Below, piece after piece: positions 25,411-38,174 of a stretch of DNA of 64,000 nucleotides. The notes under the pieces are model-generated. The model ran no database searches. It was not told the DNA's origin and worked only from the letters and a program-made list of their open reading frames with translations. Source of the stretch: Brachypodium distachyon (taxonomy: Eukaryota; Streptophyta; Magnoliopsida; Poales; Poaceae); NCBI RefSeq assembly GCF_000005505.3, contig NC_016132.3, forward strand, positions 51,908,914 to 51,972,913, written 5' to 3'. Positions within the stretch are counted from its first letter, which is position 1, and each line of letters opens with the position of its first letter. The position numbers and the translations under genes are program-made.

Positions 25411-27397
25411 GTGCTTCTAATGTAAATCTGCTCATTTGTTCCTACTTCATCCTTTATTAATTTCATCGAGATCTGAACCTTCTCACCTCTAGATGCAATG
25501 TATCAATTGCAGTATGGTCACATCAGATATATTGAGAATGTGAGTCTATTTGATGCATTTGGGAGGAAAAATAAGAGTGACCAAAAGGGAGTTTGTGGAA
25601 TTGACTGAAGGGTAACAATGGCATTTCACCACACCCGAGCACGACTCTAAAATACTAGATTGCCACTCAGGAGGGAAATATTATATATCGTACTAGAATT
25701 TTCTTAACAAAATATCTGCATTAACAAATATTTGAGGGAATGTCTTGTTTTGACAAGTTGTGGACAATTCTTTATGGTACTGTTTGAGACAATTATGAAT
25801 TAAATTTTTGTGACAATTCTGAATCCATAGTACTCTCGAAGGAGTACATTGTTGAAATATTTTAGGTTTTCCTTGGTTTAGTTTATGATATCTCAACCAA
25901 TTGTGTTTTCAAGTAGATGAATGGGTTTAACATGTAAAAAATAAGCATATTACTCTAACTAGAATAACATTATGAGTTTGTGTAGGACATCAAGCATCAC
26001 ACTTCTGCAATTATGCTTTTTTTTTGTATTTGTAACTTTACACTTACGAAATCCACCCATATTGGTTATAAATAAACGGCATGATGCATATAGCATATCT
26101 TATCTCTTCTTGTCATGTGACATAACACTAAAATTCATTAAGGTGCCATGGGTCTCTACAAATTTCAAACTTATCACCGTGTTGTGTTTACATTCTGTTT
26201 ATAATGATCGTAACTGCTCAGAACTATGGGCAGTTAATACTTAATGACTGTTTAGTCTAAACCTTGTCCCCTAGTTTTCTACTCTCCTTTTCCACTAGTC
26301 ATGTGTAGAAATTGTTCTATAGTGTTTTGATGATATTAGTGCTGTGGCGTACTATCTGTCCCGGGGTCAACAATCAACTAAGATCCGTTGTGGAAAGTAT
26401 TTTTAGAATCCAAATAAAAGGAGCGGAAAGCTCTACAGTAAAAATCTGGAAAGCAATGACAAATGCACTCAACCAATTAACCTTTGCATGGAACCTACTG
26501 AATGTTTAATTAACGAGTGCAAGTTGAACAGTTAAAGTAAGGTATAAGTAATTTAATTGTATAAGTTAATTAGTTCACTCTTTTATGCATTTCTGTTCAT
26601 GATGTATTGAAAGATAGCTGAGGATAAGCAATTTTAAACAAATCAAGGGCTTTTATTTTTTTCTGAAGTGGGACTAGTATAATTGAGCTATTTATCTGAA
26701 CCACCCATTCATGTTGCTACTATATCATATGTTCATCATTTTGTGGGTTGGAGTATAGCTCACTTGATACCTCAGTTTTAGTATTGGCTATTTCTGCGTG
26801 GATGATTTTAGTGTACTGTTGGTTGATCAGAAGCTCCGCAGGAGTCATTTGACTGAAAACAAAAGTCAACTCGCCCCCAAAACTCATGACATGACTTGCA
26901 CATTCTGATCGACTCTTCTGTTATAGCATGTGGTGTTATCATGTGTTCTTGTTTGTTGTTGACATGTAGTGTTACATGAGCTGTTTCTGAACTTGCTTTA
27001 GACGCAATCTGTGTGGCTGCAGTTTAATTACCCTGAAACCCAAATTAGACCACAGAGTGAAAACTTTATTTAATTTTCTAAAATAGTGCTGTAAGTGTAA
27101 CACACTCTGCTTCTTGTGTTAAAAAATATATCAAGAGCAACCTCTGTGTCTCAAAAAGACCGTTTTTTGTGTTACCAACTACCAATCTCGGTGTAAATCA
27201 GCAGCGCCTTCTACTTTGGTTGGGATCAGATTACCATTTTCTGGAGCTCATTGGGGAATCTTGTAACTGGTAGTGGTTACTGGATTACTGGCTTTTACTG
27301 AGTTAATTTGTCGTTCTCTTGCAGAGCGCAATCGGCAATCCTTTCCATGCACTTTTTGCAATTGAATTGTTGCTGTACCCATCTCGTTTTTTACTCT

Positions 27398-27438
27398 TTA
27401 TTTCTCCTTTTTTTGAACTGAGTTTTGTTATTTCTCCT
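27398..27438. mobile_element. T-run micro-insertion with 11-bp flanking repeat
   Basis: TTATTTCTCCT occurs at 27398-27408 and again at 27428-27438, separated by the 19 nt TTTTTTGAACTGAGTTTTG. One of a series of such micro-insertions in this window. Confidence 0.6.
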
Positions 27439-29251
27439 CAAGTTCCGAGCAGCTGGATTGCTGATGAGTGGAATCATTGCTAACCATAACATCTCTAGCT
27501 CTCTTTGCATTCATAAAGTTTTCATTTGGTAAAGCGTAGAGCAATTATGTTATGGTGAGTACTGAGTACAACCCTAAACTGTCGGGCAAAACTGGAAGTC
27601 TGAAACCATAAAAATAAAGGCGTAGAAGAAGTTGCAATTTGCAGCCAACAGATGCATTAGGAAGTGGAAGCATGAGATGACGGATTGCTGATTTGCTGCA
27701 GAAGCCGGAAGCAGCGAAGCTTCCTTTTTCTGAAATAAAATACGTACAATAGAAGGAAGGACGGATGGGTGGATGGATTACCAGCCCCCAGATTCAGAGA
27801 TCATCTGCAAACTTGCCAGTAGCCTCTCTATTCTGAATCTTTGCAAAGAAGATGATGCTTGGATACATATGATACATCTGCTTCTACCTGCGCGCGTTGC
27901 TTGGCCATGCATGAGATAATGTTGCCCCTTTCTGCCGTGGTGTTTGGTGGGAATTAAGCAGCTGATTGATTCCTCGACTGGAGTTGAAGTGAGACCTGCG
28001 AAATTTTGTTAGAGGGGGACATGCAGCAGAGTGAAGGAGAGGAACGATTTCTATCGGCCATGAAGAAACACTAATTTATCATATATTGGTATATTACAGG
28101 ATAATGTTTACAAAAGGGATAAGGACGGTTTACAGTTTACAACCGACCTGTGAAAAAAAAATTAGTACTTACTACTCTTACAACTCGACTTTGTTACTCC
28201 TAGTTAGCTCTACCACTGCGAGACGGACAAGTCGTTTGGACTCTGATGTTCTTTCGGTCTCACCCAGCTCAATCCAACTCTCTTCATGTGCTGACTAGCT
28301 GCTAGTAGTATTAAGCTGTCAATGTGCGTCTACTCTTCTCGACCTTAACTTGCATACATGTGATTTACTCTGCCGATAGGACTCATACGAATGCCAATTT
28401 CGCTTCGTCAACTTAGATGGCTCGATTATCTCTAATAAGAGATCACTGGGAAATGTGAACAGATGAACGACGTTTCTGACGAAAAAGGTTCTTCGAGGGA
28501 CTGAACCTTACTAGTATTTCGTTTTCCCTTTCAGAATTCGATCCTGTATATGTTACGATTTTGGCCGACGTATTTGTTGCAATATTCCCCCGTTCCAGAC
28601 TTCCGGTATCCGTTACTACTATGATTTTGGCCGGCCGTATTTTTGACATGGTTGCTTATTTGTTGCAATATCTGTCACGGCTGTGCGCATAATATTTTCC
28701 TCGATCGGCCAGTCGTGGACTCGATTGTCCACGGACACGGATCGAGTGGTGAAATTTTTCTCCACACATTGTTTGTGTCAGCTATAAGCTGCTTCAATGT
28801 AACCTCATCTTATAAACTGCAAAGTCCAAAAATCAAGGGGCAAGATTCATTGGGTTACAGTAAAAATCAAATGCGCGATCTCCTTGTGTCTGTTTTTAGG
28901 CCGGTTTTTCTTAGAAACGGGACCAATTTTTTTTTTCTTCATCGAATTGCGGGATCGACCGCTGTGAAAAAGAAAATCCCTTGCACTGTCTCTGTCTGAC
29001 ACTCGAGACCACGGGTAATTGAGTAACGGATATAAATTTGTGGCGCTCCAGTCATGCTGATGCACTGGCTTACGATTGGGCAGTTAGGCCGGCCTGTGCT
29101 CAAGAACTCCATCGGGTGGTCCTGCAGCCTGCCGGGCGCCGTGCAGACTGACGATTGATCGGCCATTTCTTTTTTCTCTTTCAGAAGGAAGGACACGCAC
29201 CGGATACTGGAATTGCATTTGCAGTTAGAGAGAGCTCAGCAGTGCCTTTCG

Positions 29252-29300
29252 CGACGGCGTGATACATTTTTTTTTTGAGGACATCGACGGCGTGATACAT
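29252..29300. mobile_element. T-run micro-insertion with 16-bp perfect flanking repeat
   Basis: CGACGGCGTGATACAT at 29252-29267 is repeated exactly at 29285-29300. The 17 nt between are TTTTTTTTTGAGGACAT. Confidence 0.75.
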
Positions 29301-30914
29301 GTACTTGTAGTGTACGAGACGCGAAGACGCGTGCCGCGTGGGCCGTGGTGTCGGACGATGGTGTCGTGGGCCGAGGCCGGGGCCCGGTCCGGGAGTAGCA
29401 CACCGTTCGCGTGCGCGGTCGCCGATACGCGCCGCTCACCTTTGCACACACGCGCCGCGGCATGAATTACGCGGCTCCGCTTTCTCGTTCCCGTTCCTCC
29501 TGCCGGCTGCAGCATGCCAGCATCCCGTCACAACAGCTTGCATTAACAACGTTGCTGTTCGTGCGTGTCGTACTATCAGCGTGGCGGGGGCAGTAACTTT
29601 GATCCATTGCCGCCACTGCACTTCTTTTTTCTCGTCCTCGACGACAGTGTACCGCTAGCTGGCAAGCTCCTCCGTGGTCTAGTGTCTACTCGTCCATTAA
29701 AACATTGCTCTCTTTTTCTCGCAAACATTAAACACATTGCTCAAGGTCACCTCTTGTGGTCGGCCATAATGTCACGTCATTTCGTACACGCGTTTATTTT
29801 AGTCCAAATTGCACATGTTGCCAAATTAATGCCACGGTGCCAAACTGACCCAGTTTAGAGTTTTGTGAAAAGCATTCCGATCTTAGGAAAAATCCCATTC
29901 CGTACTGGTAAAAGATTCCACATTTAGTTTCCAAAAATCCCAAAACCTGGAGACCGTGTTCAATCACACAACAAATTGAGGATTTTTTTTTTTGAAAATA
30001 CCAAATGAATAGCATCGATCGAACAGTGAAAGTAACTGTATTTAAGCTAATTTTGTTTCTTTATAGTTTTTACTCGACTTTTCACATGTTCATAACACGC
30101 TCAATTTTTAGATGATTTTGACACTTCTACGTGTAATTTTTTTCATGGAGTTTTCTTCATAAAAGTGTCTTGGTCGGATATTTTCTTATCCTGTTTTTTG
30201 ACAGCTTGCTCTCTTGATCTATCGCCGCGACCATTGTTCACGAAATTTTTAAGTTGGTTTGGCTAGTTGCGTCATTGGACTCATGGGTTGCGTTAGTGGG
30301 CAATGCACATATGCACGGGTGTTTTGGAATTTTAAATTCGATCTCTTATCAAGGTTCTTAAGTTAGGTCGAATAACCGAGTTAATCAAGAGAGGCTGTGG
30401 TGCGGTGGTTACCTGTTTCAGAAAGGCAGGGATTAATGCGAAAGCAGCGATAACAATTGTGAATTGGAAAGCAGAGGCTCCAAAGTCTCAAGCATGTCTG
30501 CAAGGTGGGTAGAAAAAGTGAAGAAACAAACCCCATGAAACCAGCTAAGTGGACCATGACGTGGACATCTCAATGCCACTATGCCGGCCAGTGAGTGCCA
30601 TGGAATCTTCCCTGCTCTCTTGTCCTTCCTCCATACCTTTGCCAGCCTTTTCAAAGATAGTGGAAATGTTGCAGCACCTGATTAGAAAGATTACAATACA
30701 AAATAGAGACAAAAAAGTAAAGTATCTCATCTCACACGTATAAAATGCATCTGTTTCTACCGATTCATTCAGCCTGGCAAAGAGGAGGGGTGGAGATTAA
30801 AAAAAAAGACGAGGTAGAATCGAAGCAACTAGCGCTAAATAATCACCTAGTGTGTTTGTAACGTTTTGATCACAAGACTAAAGGGACAGCTTATGGAAGA
30901 AGCTTAGCTAATTA

Positions 30915-31188
30915 GGCTGGTCACAGTGGGGAGTAACATAGAGTACTAACATGTATATATTACTAGTCTAAGTTATCACCTCCATAATGGGTAGTAACAT
31001 ATATATGGTGTCATATATTGTGTCATTTATTAGATTGTAGACTCATCTTGATTTGGTTTGTATGATGTTATGATAACATATCTAGTTACCACTTCCCTCT
31101 TTTTTTCCACTTAATACCATGCCATATCACCAAAATGCCTAGTTGACATCTTATGTTACTACCTAAGTTACTCCAAGTATGAGCAGCC
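30915..31188. mobile_element. Tourist-type MITE, 274 bp
   Basis: Ends GGCTGGTCACAGTGGGGAGT and (reverse complement of the right end) GGCTGCTCATACTTGGAGTA are flanked by TTA on both sides (30912-30914 and 31189-31191). TTA target duplications and GGCTG(G) ends are those of PIF/Harbinger-derived Tourist MITEs. Internal sequence is AT-rich and non-coding, as expected. Confidence 0.85.
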
Positions 31189-33419
31189 TTATTCTCCAAA
31201 AAGGAGAGAAGAATCTGACCTAAAGCTCCCTAGAAGAGCAGGGAGGAAATACGGAAAACAGCCTAGAACACTTGTGAATGGATTCTTTTTTGAAAGGGGA
31301 CTTAAAGGCATACCGAAGAACTAAGTCGTTCGTTTTCCGTTCCAACGTGCATGGACCGGCAACCAGAACCACCAAGTCGGTCCTGCAATCCACTGTCTCC
31401 CAAAAGACCAATTCGTGATTAACCGCGGCCGTGGTTGAATCCACATCCATCGGACCAAACATCATGTGGGCCAACCACGCCATGTCCTCAAATTTTCTCT
31501 TCCGCACTTTTTTTTTACGGAGTACTGTCTTCATGTGCCCGAGTTCGCCTAGAGTCACCGTATGATATAAAGAATGCAAACGGATCTTGCATATATCTCA
31601 TTTTTAGTTCAATCTTCAAGTCTAATTTAAGCGAACAAAATTAAACTATCAAGTCAATTAAGTGAAACCTCACTTGCATCCTTGATGAGGTTTAAGGCAT
31701 GCTAGATCTAAGGGGCGGCTCCATAGTAGCTAGATGAGTGGGCGGCAAAATATAAATTGAGCCAAAAGGCAACTGCCGATTTGGCTAGGTGAGAAGATTC
31801 AGCGGGCAAAATTGCAAACATATTGAGAAGCCTTGCTCCTCTGTCCAGCTCACTCTTTCGTGAAGCTTTTCTCGTATTCCCTTCGATCCATAATAAGTGT
31901 CGGTGATTTATTACAAAGTTGTTATTTTTCTCAATTTTCTCATCTCTTTGTCCTTCGATTGATGGACTTTCTTCCTTCGACAAACACGTCATGGTCCGTC
32001 TCCCCCCGCATCACATTCCCCGCCACACTTCTCCTTTCTCTATAGAAAATGTTGTAAAGTTGCCTTTGGCTATTGGAGTGACCAAGAGGCCATGCCATTT
32101 TTGCAGCTATGCGACTCTCCCTTGCCGCCTGCTTGGGGGAGGCATAGAGAATAAGGAAAGAGGAGTCAAGTTTCTGTCTTTAATTTTAGTTCAGGTGTTT
32201 GATTTGTTTAGTGGAAAAAAGCATAATTTTCAAGGTTTAAATCTCCATATGAATTAGTTGGAAACTTTGAATTCCGTAGGTTGAATGCTCTAAATTTGGT
32301 CGAAAGCTCTAAATCTGTGAGTTATTTCAAATGGAAGTTTTATTATCGATCCCCAATCTCTGCATAGAAAAATTTACTAAGATCTACAACACCTAATGGG
32401 TATAATATGAAAAATATATAACAATGTATTTAATAAAACTAATTTAAAGTTCTACATGTTGGTAGATTTTTGTATAGCTTGGCCAAATTTGAAAAGGTTT
32501 GACCTAGCACGAAGTTACCGGATTCCCTATCCGGTGCCTAACCGCGCGGCGTGGTTAGTTTCACCGGCAAAAAAATCTGTTGTGGGCCCCACCTCCTTCC
32601 TTATCCCCATGTCTCCATCTCTTCCAATTTTTCTCTTTCATCGTTTCCTTTGTCTCTCCCAATTTCTCTCCATTCCCAGAGCACAACGCTTCTCTTCCCT
32701 CCCCCCCTCCCCGAGTGATGCAGGTGGTTCCGGTCCAGAACCGATGCCGTGGACGGGCGTGACGGCGAGGGCGAGGCACAGATTGAGCCAAAACGCAGCG
32801 ACACGACGAGGGGAGGAGGTGACGGTGGAGAAGAGGCAAGCCTCGACGACCCAACTTAGAGTTCGGGGAGGGTTGCCCGCGCCGAAGAAGACCTTTAGTT
32901 TCCGAGCTCAGAGGAATGACCGGCGCGGTGGACACCCTGTGGTGGCGGCTAGAGCATGGATGGGCGGTGCGGAGACTGCCGGTTGGATGATGGGTCAGGA
33001 CCGGCCGACTGTTCCACGACGACGGTGGCGGCTTTCCTCCTTACTTCACCCGATCGGAAATCGACCGTGGACTGCCAATTAGCTCCGGCCCAAAGTTAGG
33101 ACTTACGATATTTAGGAAAAAGAAATACTGCTGATTGACTTTATAATTAGTAAATAAAGTTCCCTCTCGATGACACACGCCAAACAATACAAAAGTGGAG
33201 TGCCAGGCGGCTAGCAGTAGCAGGAGCACTAGCACTGGCAACAGCCACCAGCCGAGACCAGGAAGCAAATATACATTTCGCTTCCCTGCCTGCTTTGCTT
33301 CCTCCAAGCTTCCTTTCCCCACCCCCAACCCCCACCTGTTCGAGTGCCGGTTGCTCTCCAACCGCACCGCGTCCAGATCCGGCCGCCGATCTCCGCCCGC
33401 GGCTTCACCCACTACTCTC
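31189..33419. other. Intergenic region upstream of the LRR gene
   Basis: 31189-32450 is mixed AT-rich DNA without recognised genes. 32456-33082 is GC-rich and fully open in one plus frame (208 codons), but composition and domains give no support for a real protein. 33100-33419 leads into the LRR gene; its last 150 bp are C-rich, like the other 5' leaders in the window. Confidence 0.4.
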
Positions 33420-36400
33420 ATGGCGGCAGCGGCGGCCGGAGCCCTGGGCCTATTCCTCGCCGCAGCGCTCGTGCTCGCGCTTGCGGGGGCCAACTCCGAA
33501 GGCGATGCGCTCTCGGCGCTGCGGCGCAGCCTTCAGGACCCCGGCGGCGTGCTGCAGAGCTGGGACCCAACCCTCGTCAACCCCTGCACCTGGTTCCACG
33601 TCACCTGCAACCGCGAGAACCGCGTCACCCGCCTGTGAGTTCCTCCCTCTCTCTTCGTTGCCGTTTAATTTGTGCCTCGTTTTTGAGCTGGGTCTATGGT
33701 GAGCTCGCATCTTTGGAGGAGTAAGTGATTTTGTCTCGGATGTGTTATTCCTAACTATAATTGTTAGCTCGCATCTTAGGTACAGCTTTGAAATCGAGGA
33801 TTTGATACCTTAGCTTGGCATGGAGTTAGAAGATAGTGTTTCATTTGTATTTTATTTTTGACTCAAAAGTAGATTATTGTTTGCAATGAAGAGCGGAAAG
33901 GGCCCTATGCGAATCGAAACAAGTATCTGATTGTAAATGTGTCTGTTCTGTTTGAACGATGGTTCCTAAGATTTTTTTGGTTGGTTGGGAGATTTCGGTT
34001 GAAGTTCCACATGCGTAGCTAAGGCCTAAGAGTGAAGTTGGAACGTTTTGATAATTAGATTGGAAGAGGAAGTAAATTAAAAAGGGTTGAAGCTTTAGTT
34101 ATTGTACTGGGATTATAGGTACTAGTTTAGTTCTCCATAAATTTTCCTTGCATAGCTGGTACCACTGCCCCCTGGGGTTTCAGATTGAACATGTTATGCC
34201 TCAGTTTTGATATTATCTTCTGCATGCCATTTGTGCATAGAGTTATCCAAACAATAACCAGCTAGAGTTTCATATATTTGCTGCATATACGAAAACTGTG
34301 GACATGCATTTTGTTGTTGTTGAGAAAACCTATGTTGTATTGCATAATAGTTTGGAATTTTTCAGGAGTATCCTCATCCGATTGTTTTTCTTTAAATACC
34401 TGCCACTACAGAGATCTTGGCAATCTGAACCTATCTGGTCATCTGGTGCCTGAGCTTGGGAAATTGGATCATTTGCAATATCTGTAAGTTCTTCATCATG
34501 TGGTTTGGTTCTTATTGCTAGTTGTTCATAATATCAATATTGTTCTACTGATGTCTCATAGAAGTCCATCATTTGAAAATGCTGTTATATGTCCCTTGAA
34601 GTAGTTAGTGTGTCTCAGATATGCTGCAATCTGCAAACACCAATAGTAGCAAGTGCCCGTTAAATTAGTTTGTGATTTAGTCTGACATGTTGCTCTTCTA
34701 ACAGATGGCCATATGTCCCACAACATATACTAGTTTTTACCTGCATCTGCATGCATGCAACATATACTAGCTTTGTTTTTACTAAGGCCTTTGTATTGGA
34801 ACAAGATATGTTCCCGGTGAAAAAATAATTCTAAAACTTCTATTGCTACTTTGGAATTATTATTTGTAGTTTGGTACCTTTGCCAGTTTAAACTTGAAAG
34901 CTCTTGAGCAATATTATATAATAAAATACAGTACTTCTACTGTACTGTAACCGATGCTAATAAAGCTAATGGATATGTTGAGCCTTTTTTAGTCCTATGT
35001 AGCAGATAGGTGTGAACTTGGAAAACAAAAATGAATTTTATAGAGTAGGGTAGATTTACTCGTTCTACGAGTAACAAATCTTAAGATAATCAGGGCTAAA
35101 AGAAGTTATATCACGAGTTCACAACTTCCTGTATACAAACTACTACTCTGTCATCCTAGGTTAACATATACTCCCTCCATTTCACAAAGGTTGGCGTATT
35201 TCGTTTCGTTAAGACCAAGCCTTTGACCAAGAATTACTCTATTAACATGTAAGTTATATGATACCAAACCATGATCATTAGTAAGAAACTTTTAAAGACA
35301 AATCCATCGATATGAATTTCATGTATGAAAAAACACATATCAATAGAGTTTTCGTTGGTCAAAGCCTTGTCTTAACGAAACAAAATACGCCAACCTTTGT
35401 GAAAATGGAGGGAGTAGATAGTTTGCTATTTTCTGTCCTTTACTGTCCACCTTCCCCCAGAAATTGTTGTAACTAGATAACTATTGCATATTATCCTATG
35501 TTGAAAAGATATAGGATCCATGTCCATCTCTCTTCATAATCCCATTTCGTTCATGTGCTAATTCTTTAGAGTTTGCTTTTTATGATACATGGTTCTGATG
35601 TTTATTTACTCATTTATCCATCTCAATGTAATGCAGCTGTATTGACTATTATCATTGAAACAGGGAACTCTACAAAAATAACATTCAAGGAACGATCCCT
35701 TCAGAACTTGGTGATTTGAAGAACCTAATTAGCTTGGACTTGTACAAGAACAATGTTTCGGGCACTATACCTCCAACACTTGGGAAGTTGAAGTCCCTTG
35801 TATTCCTGTAAGTTTATGCTCTTCAAATATTCTGTACCTATTATGAAATTGTTGGCATTTGTGTGTTGATTTATTGCTGATTCTGCTAAAGGTGAACATT
35901 CTGTGTTGTTCAAGTGGTGTTGGGATGTGCTAGATGTCCATTCATAGTATCTAACTATCTATGGTAGATCTAATACTGTAGTTCTGTATATCAGTGTTTT
36001 TATGATGTGCCTATGACTTGTTTGATCTTTCTGGCCTTTTAAGGTGTGCCAACTGTTAAGCTATTTCCACAGCATTGTATCTACTATTAACACGCTATTG
36101 TGCTTTGGTAGGCGGCTCAATGGCAATCGTTTGACTGGGCCAATTCCAAGGGAGCTGGCTGGGATATCTAGTCTCAAAGTTGTGTAAGTGCGCTTTGATT
36201 TCTAATGTTTGCTTCACGTGGATCTTCTGTGCGATAATTTCAGCTTCCTTGTTCTCCAGTGATGTTTCTGGTAATGATCTGTGCGGAACAATCCCTACCA
36301 CTGGGCCATTTGAGCACATTCCTCTCAGCAAGTAAGTTTGATTGTATTTGTAATTTAATTTACAGTGATATGCTTGAACGTTGATGTTATTCAAGACGTC

Positions 36401-37279
36401 CTCAGTGTTGCCCTGGAAATTCAGATTTAGTAAAAGTATGAAAGAATATGAAGAGAAAGCTTTTACCTTTTAGGTCATCTGTCATGACCAATACTTTTAA
36501 AAAATAAAATCAAATTACATTCTAATTATTTTACTAGCCAATATGGGGATCCTAAAATCACACTATTTTTTGTCAGTTCCTCACAGTTTGGTATAGTTAC
36601 ACGTTTTTATGTATACATGTGTTAGTATTTCCTTCATAATAATGACACCTCCACTCTTTGACCGAATGCTTTGTTACTTGTTCGTTACTTTGGTTGACTG
36701 ATTCGCTGATGAAGTGGTAGAATCTTATCATTTTGAAAGGGCATCAATCCAAGTGCATTAGTGCAGAAATGTTACTTTTTTATTGTCTGTCTTGTTTAGT
36801 TGGCTGCTACTTGGAATTTTATGGTTGGAGCTAGCTGTCCACCTATTGGTGTTTGCCCTGGATTTGAGCATATTTTAGTTGGTTCATTCCAAACACTTGC
36901 TTTGTTTCCCTCGTGTTTTCCTTTTCACCCTTTTTTAGTATTTGCTTTTTGATATGTTATACAGTACTATTTTTGTGACTAATGGTCATGGATAGATTTC
37001 GGGATTTGTTTGTACTTTTCTGTAGCAGAAATTATGTGAATTTCATACTCATGATGTTGCAGACTTATAGTCTCCACCATTATGTTTCTGTTTCTGTTTC
37101 ATAATGTTGCATTTCGTATGCATCCAGTTTAAAGTTCTACCCTGCCGTGTACATGGTATTCCATTTCTTGAGCTAGCTGACCTACGTTGTGCATACTGTC
37201 TGTGCTCAGCTTTGAGAAGAACCCGCGCTTGGAAGGTCCGGAACTACAAGGCCTGGCTGTATATGATACCAACTGCTAG
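33420..37279 (+). CDS. LRR1: Small secreted leucine-rich-repeat protein (SERK-ectodomain-like)
   Basis: Exons: 33420-33634, 34412-34483, 35664-35807, 36112-36183, 36260-36331, 37210-37279, joining to 214 aa. Residues 1-26 form an Ala/Leu-rich signal peptide. An N-terminal LRR cap follows (W48, C56, C63 in [10 protein letters not shown]), then five 24-residue plant LRRs (about 72-191) with LxLxxNxLxGxIP, then a short tail ending in C214. Each internal exon is 72 nt or twice 72, one repeat per 72 nt, all in phase 2. The protein resembles the extracellular part of SERK co-receptors but has no transmembrane helix or kinase, and the stop is well placed. Rice OsLRR1, which is reported to interact with the hypersensitive-response protein HIR1, has this layout. 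A role in apoplast or membrane defence signalling is inferred. Intron 2 contains a 244-bp MITE. Confidence 0.92.
35171..35414. mobile_element. Fold-back Stowaway-type MITE in LRR intron 2, 244 bp
   Basis: Flanked by TA (35169-35170, 35415-35416). The left arm starts CTCCCTCCATTTCACAAAGG; the right arm, reverse-complemented, starts CTCCCTCCATTTTCACAAAG. Pairing continues well past 60 bp per arm (GGTTGGCGTATTT.GTTTCGTTAAGAC), so the element could fold into a long hairpin in the pre-mRNA. Confidence 0.88.
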
Positions 37280-38174
37280 ATGGCAACAGGAAGAAACAAA
37301 TGCTAGAAAGTAATGGGCGTACAAGGTTACCGGAGATTGGTTGATATAGATTGTTAGGTCTGCGCTTGCCACTTTGTAATTCTCCCCTACATAGCTACCA
37401 CTTGTGTCTTGCTCTCAGCAAGGAAGTTGTTGTATGTTGTAGCAGAATGATGCTTTCTGCCTATGGAAATGTGAACATGAAACTGCTTATGCTATGACTG
37501 AAATGATATTGTCGTCATCTCTGTTCTGGAGTAGTTTCTGCTTGTTTTATTGTGTTCTACTCCCCAGTTCAAATTTGAACTAAAACCACGACAAGAGTTT
37601 AGAATTGGAGGGAGTATTAACCAAACTCCGAAGATATAATCCATCTTGTATGAAGTCACCCTTGCTAATGGTGGGAAATTCATGTGACGTTGCTTATGCT
37701 GTAGAAGGATAAACATAATACTACCTCCGTTCCTAAATTCTTGTTGCTGTTTTTAGGAACGGAGGAAGTATGTGTCAAAATCTTGGCAGGAACAATCTAG
37801 TTACAGCCGATACCTGATGAAAAACTGAATTGGACTTCGTCTGAGATGTCAAATCCTTGACATAGCTGTGAGGATTCTTCCCAAGTTCCTTTCATTAGCT
37901 GAAATAGACCTCGTTACTGGATCAAGGAGTAGTGCATCCGTTTGCCACCATTGATACCAACCAAATTAGCTGCAGAGAAACGAAGGACAAACAAAAGAGC
38001 ATCCGTTTTGGAGTGGGTGAAGAACTGAAGTTGGAAAGGTGCTGCTGATAACACAAATCGCTCTAGGCTCGGGAGCTTGGCGCGGCCGTGTGTCACTGGT
38101 GTCTGGTGCCACCGGGCCAAAGGTTGGACACCCCAGCTCCTCTTCCCGAACCCGGGCCGAGCGAGCGAGCTCCG
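37280..38174. other. LRR gene 3' flank and L2HGDH leader
   Basis: Two miniature Stowaway remnants lie here: 37560-37614 (55 bp, CTCCCCAGTTC...GGAGGGAG, TA on both sides) and 37721-37768 (48 bp, CTACCTCCGTTCC...GGAACGGAGGAAG, TA on both sides). 38040-38174 is the GC-rich leader of the following gene, without a clear TATA box. Confidence 0.6.

Larger units (their letters stand above)
25411..30914. other. Gene-free region with a GC-rich island and micro-insertions
   Basis: 25411-28440 is AT-rich without recognisable genes. 28530-28680 contains a diverged direct repeat (ATTTTGGCCG.CGTATTT and TTTGTTGCAATAT). 29250-29600 is a GC-rich island with several overlapping open frames, none recognised. 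29660-30914 is AT-rich again. Two T-run micro-insertions (27398 and 29252) are listed separately. Confidence 0.4.

Noticed and set aside
31919..32257. 112-codon open frame
   Set aside because: No domain or codon pattern; surrounded by non-coding sequence.
32456..33082. 208-codon open frame upstream of the LRR gene
   Set aside because: GC-rich low-information sequence, no domain, no splice or promoter context.
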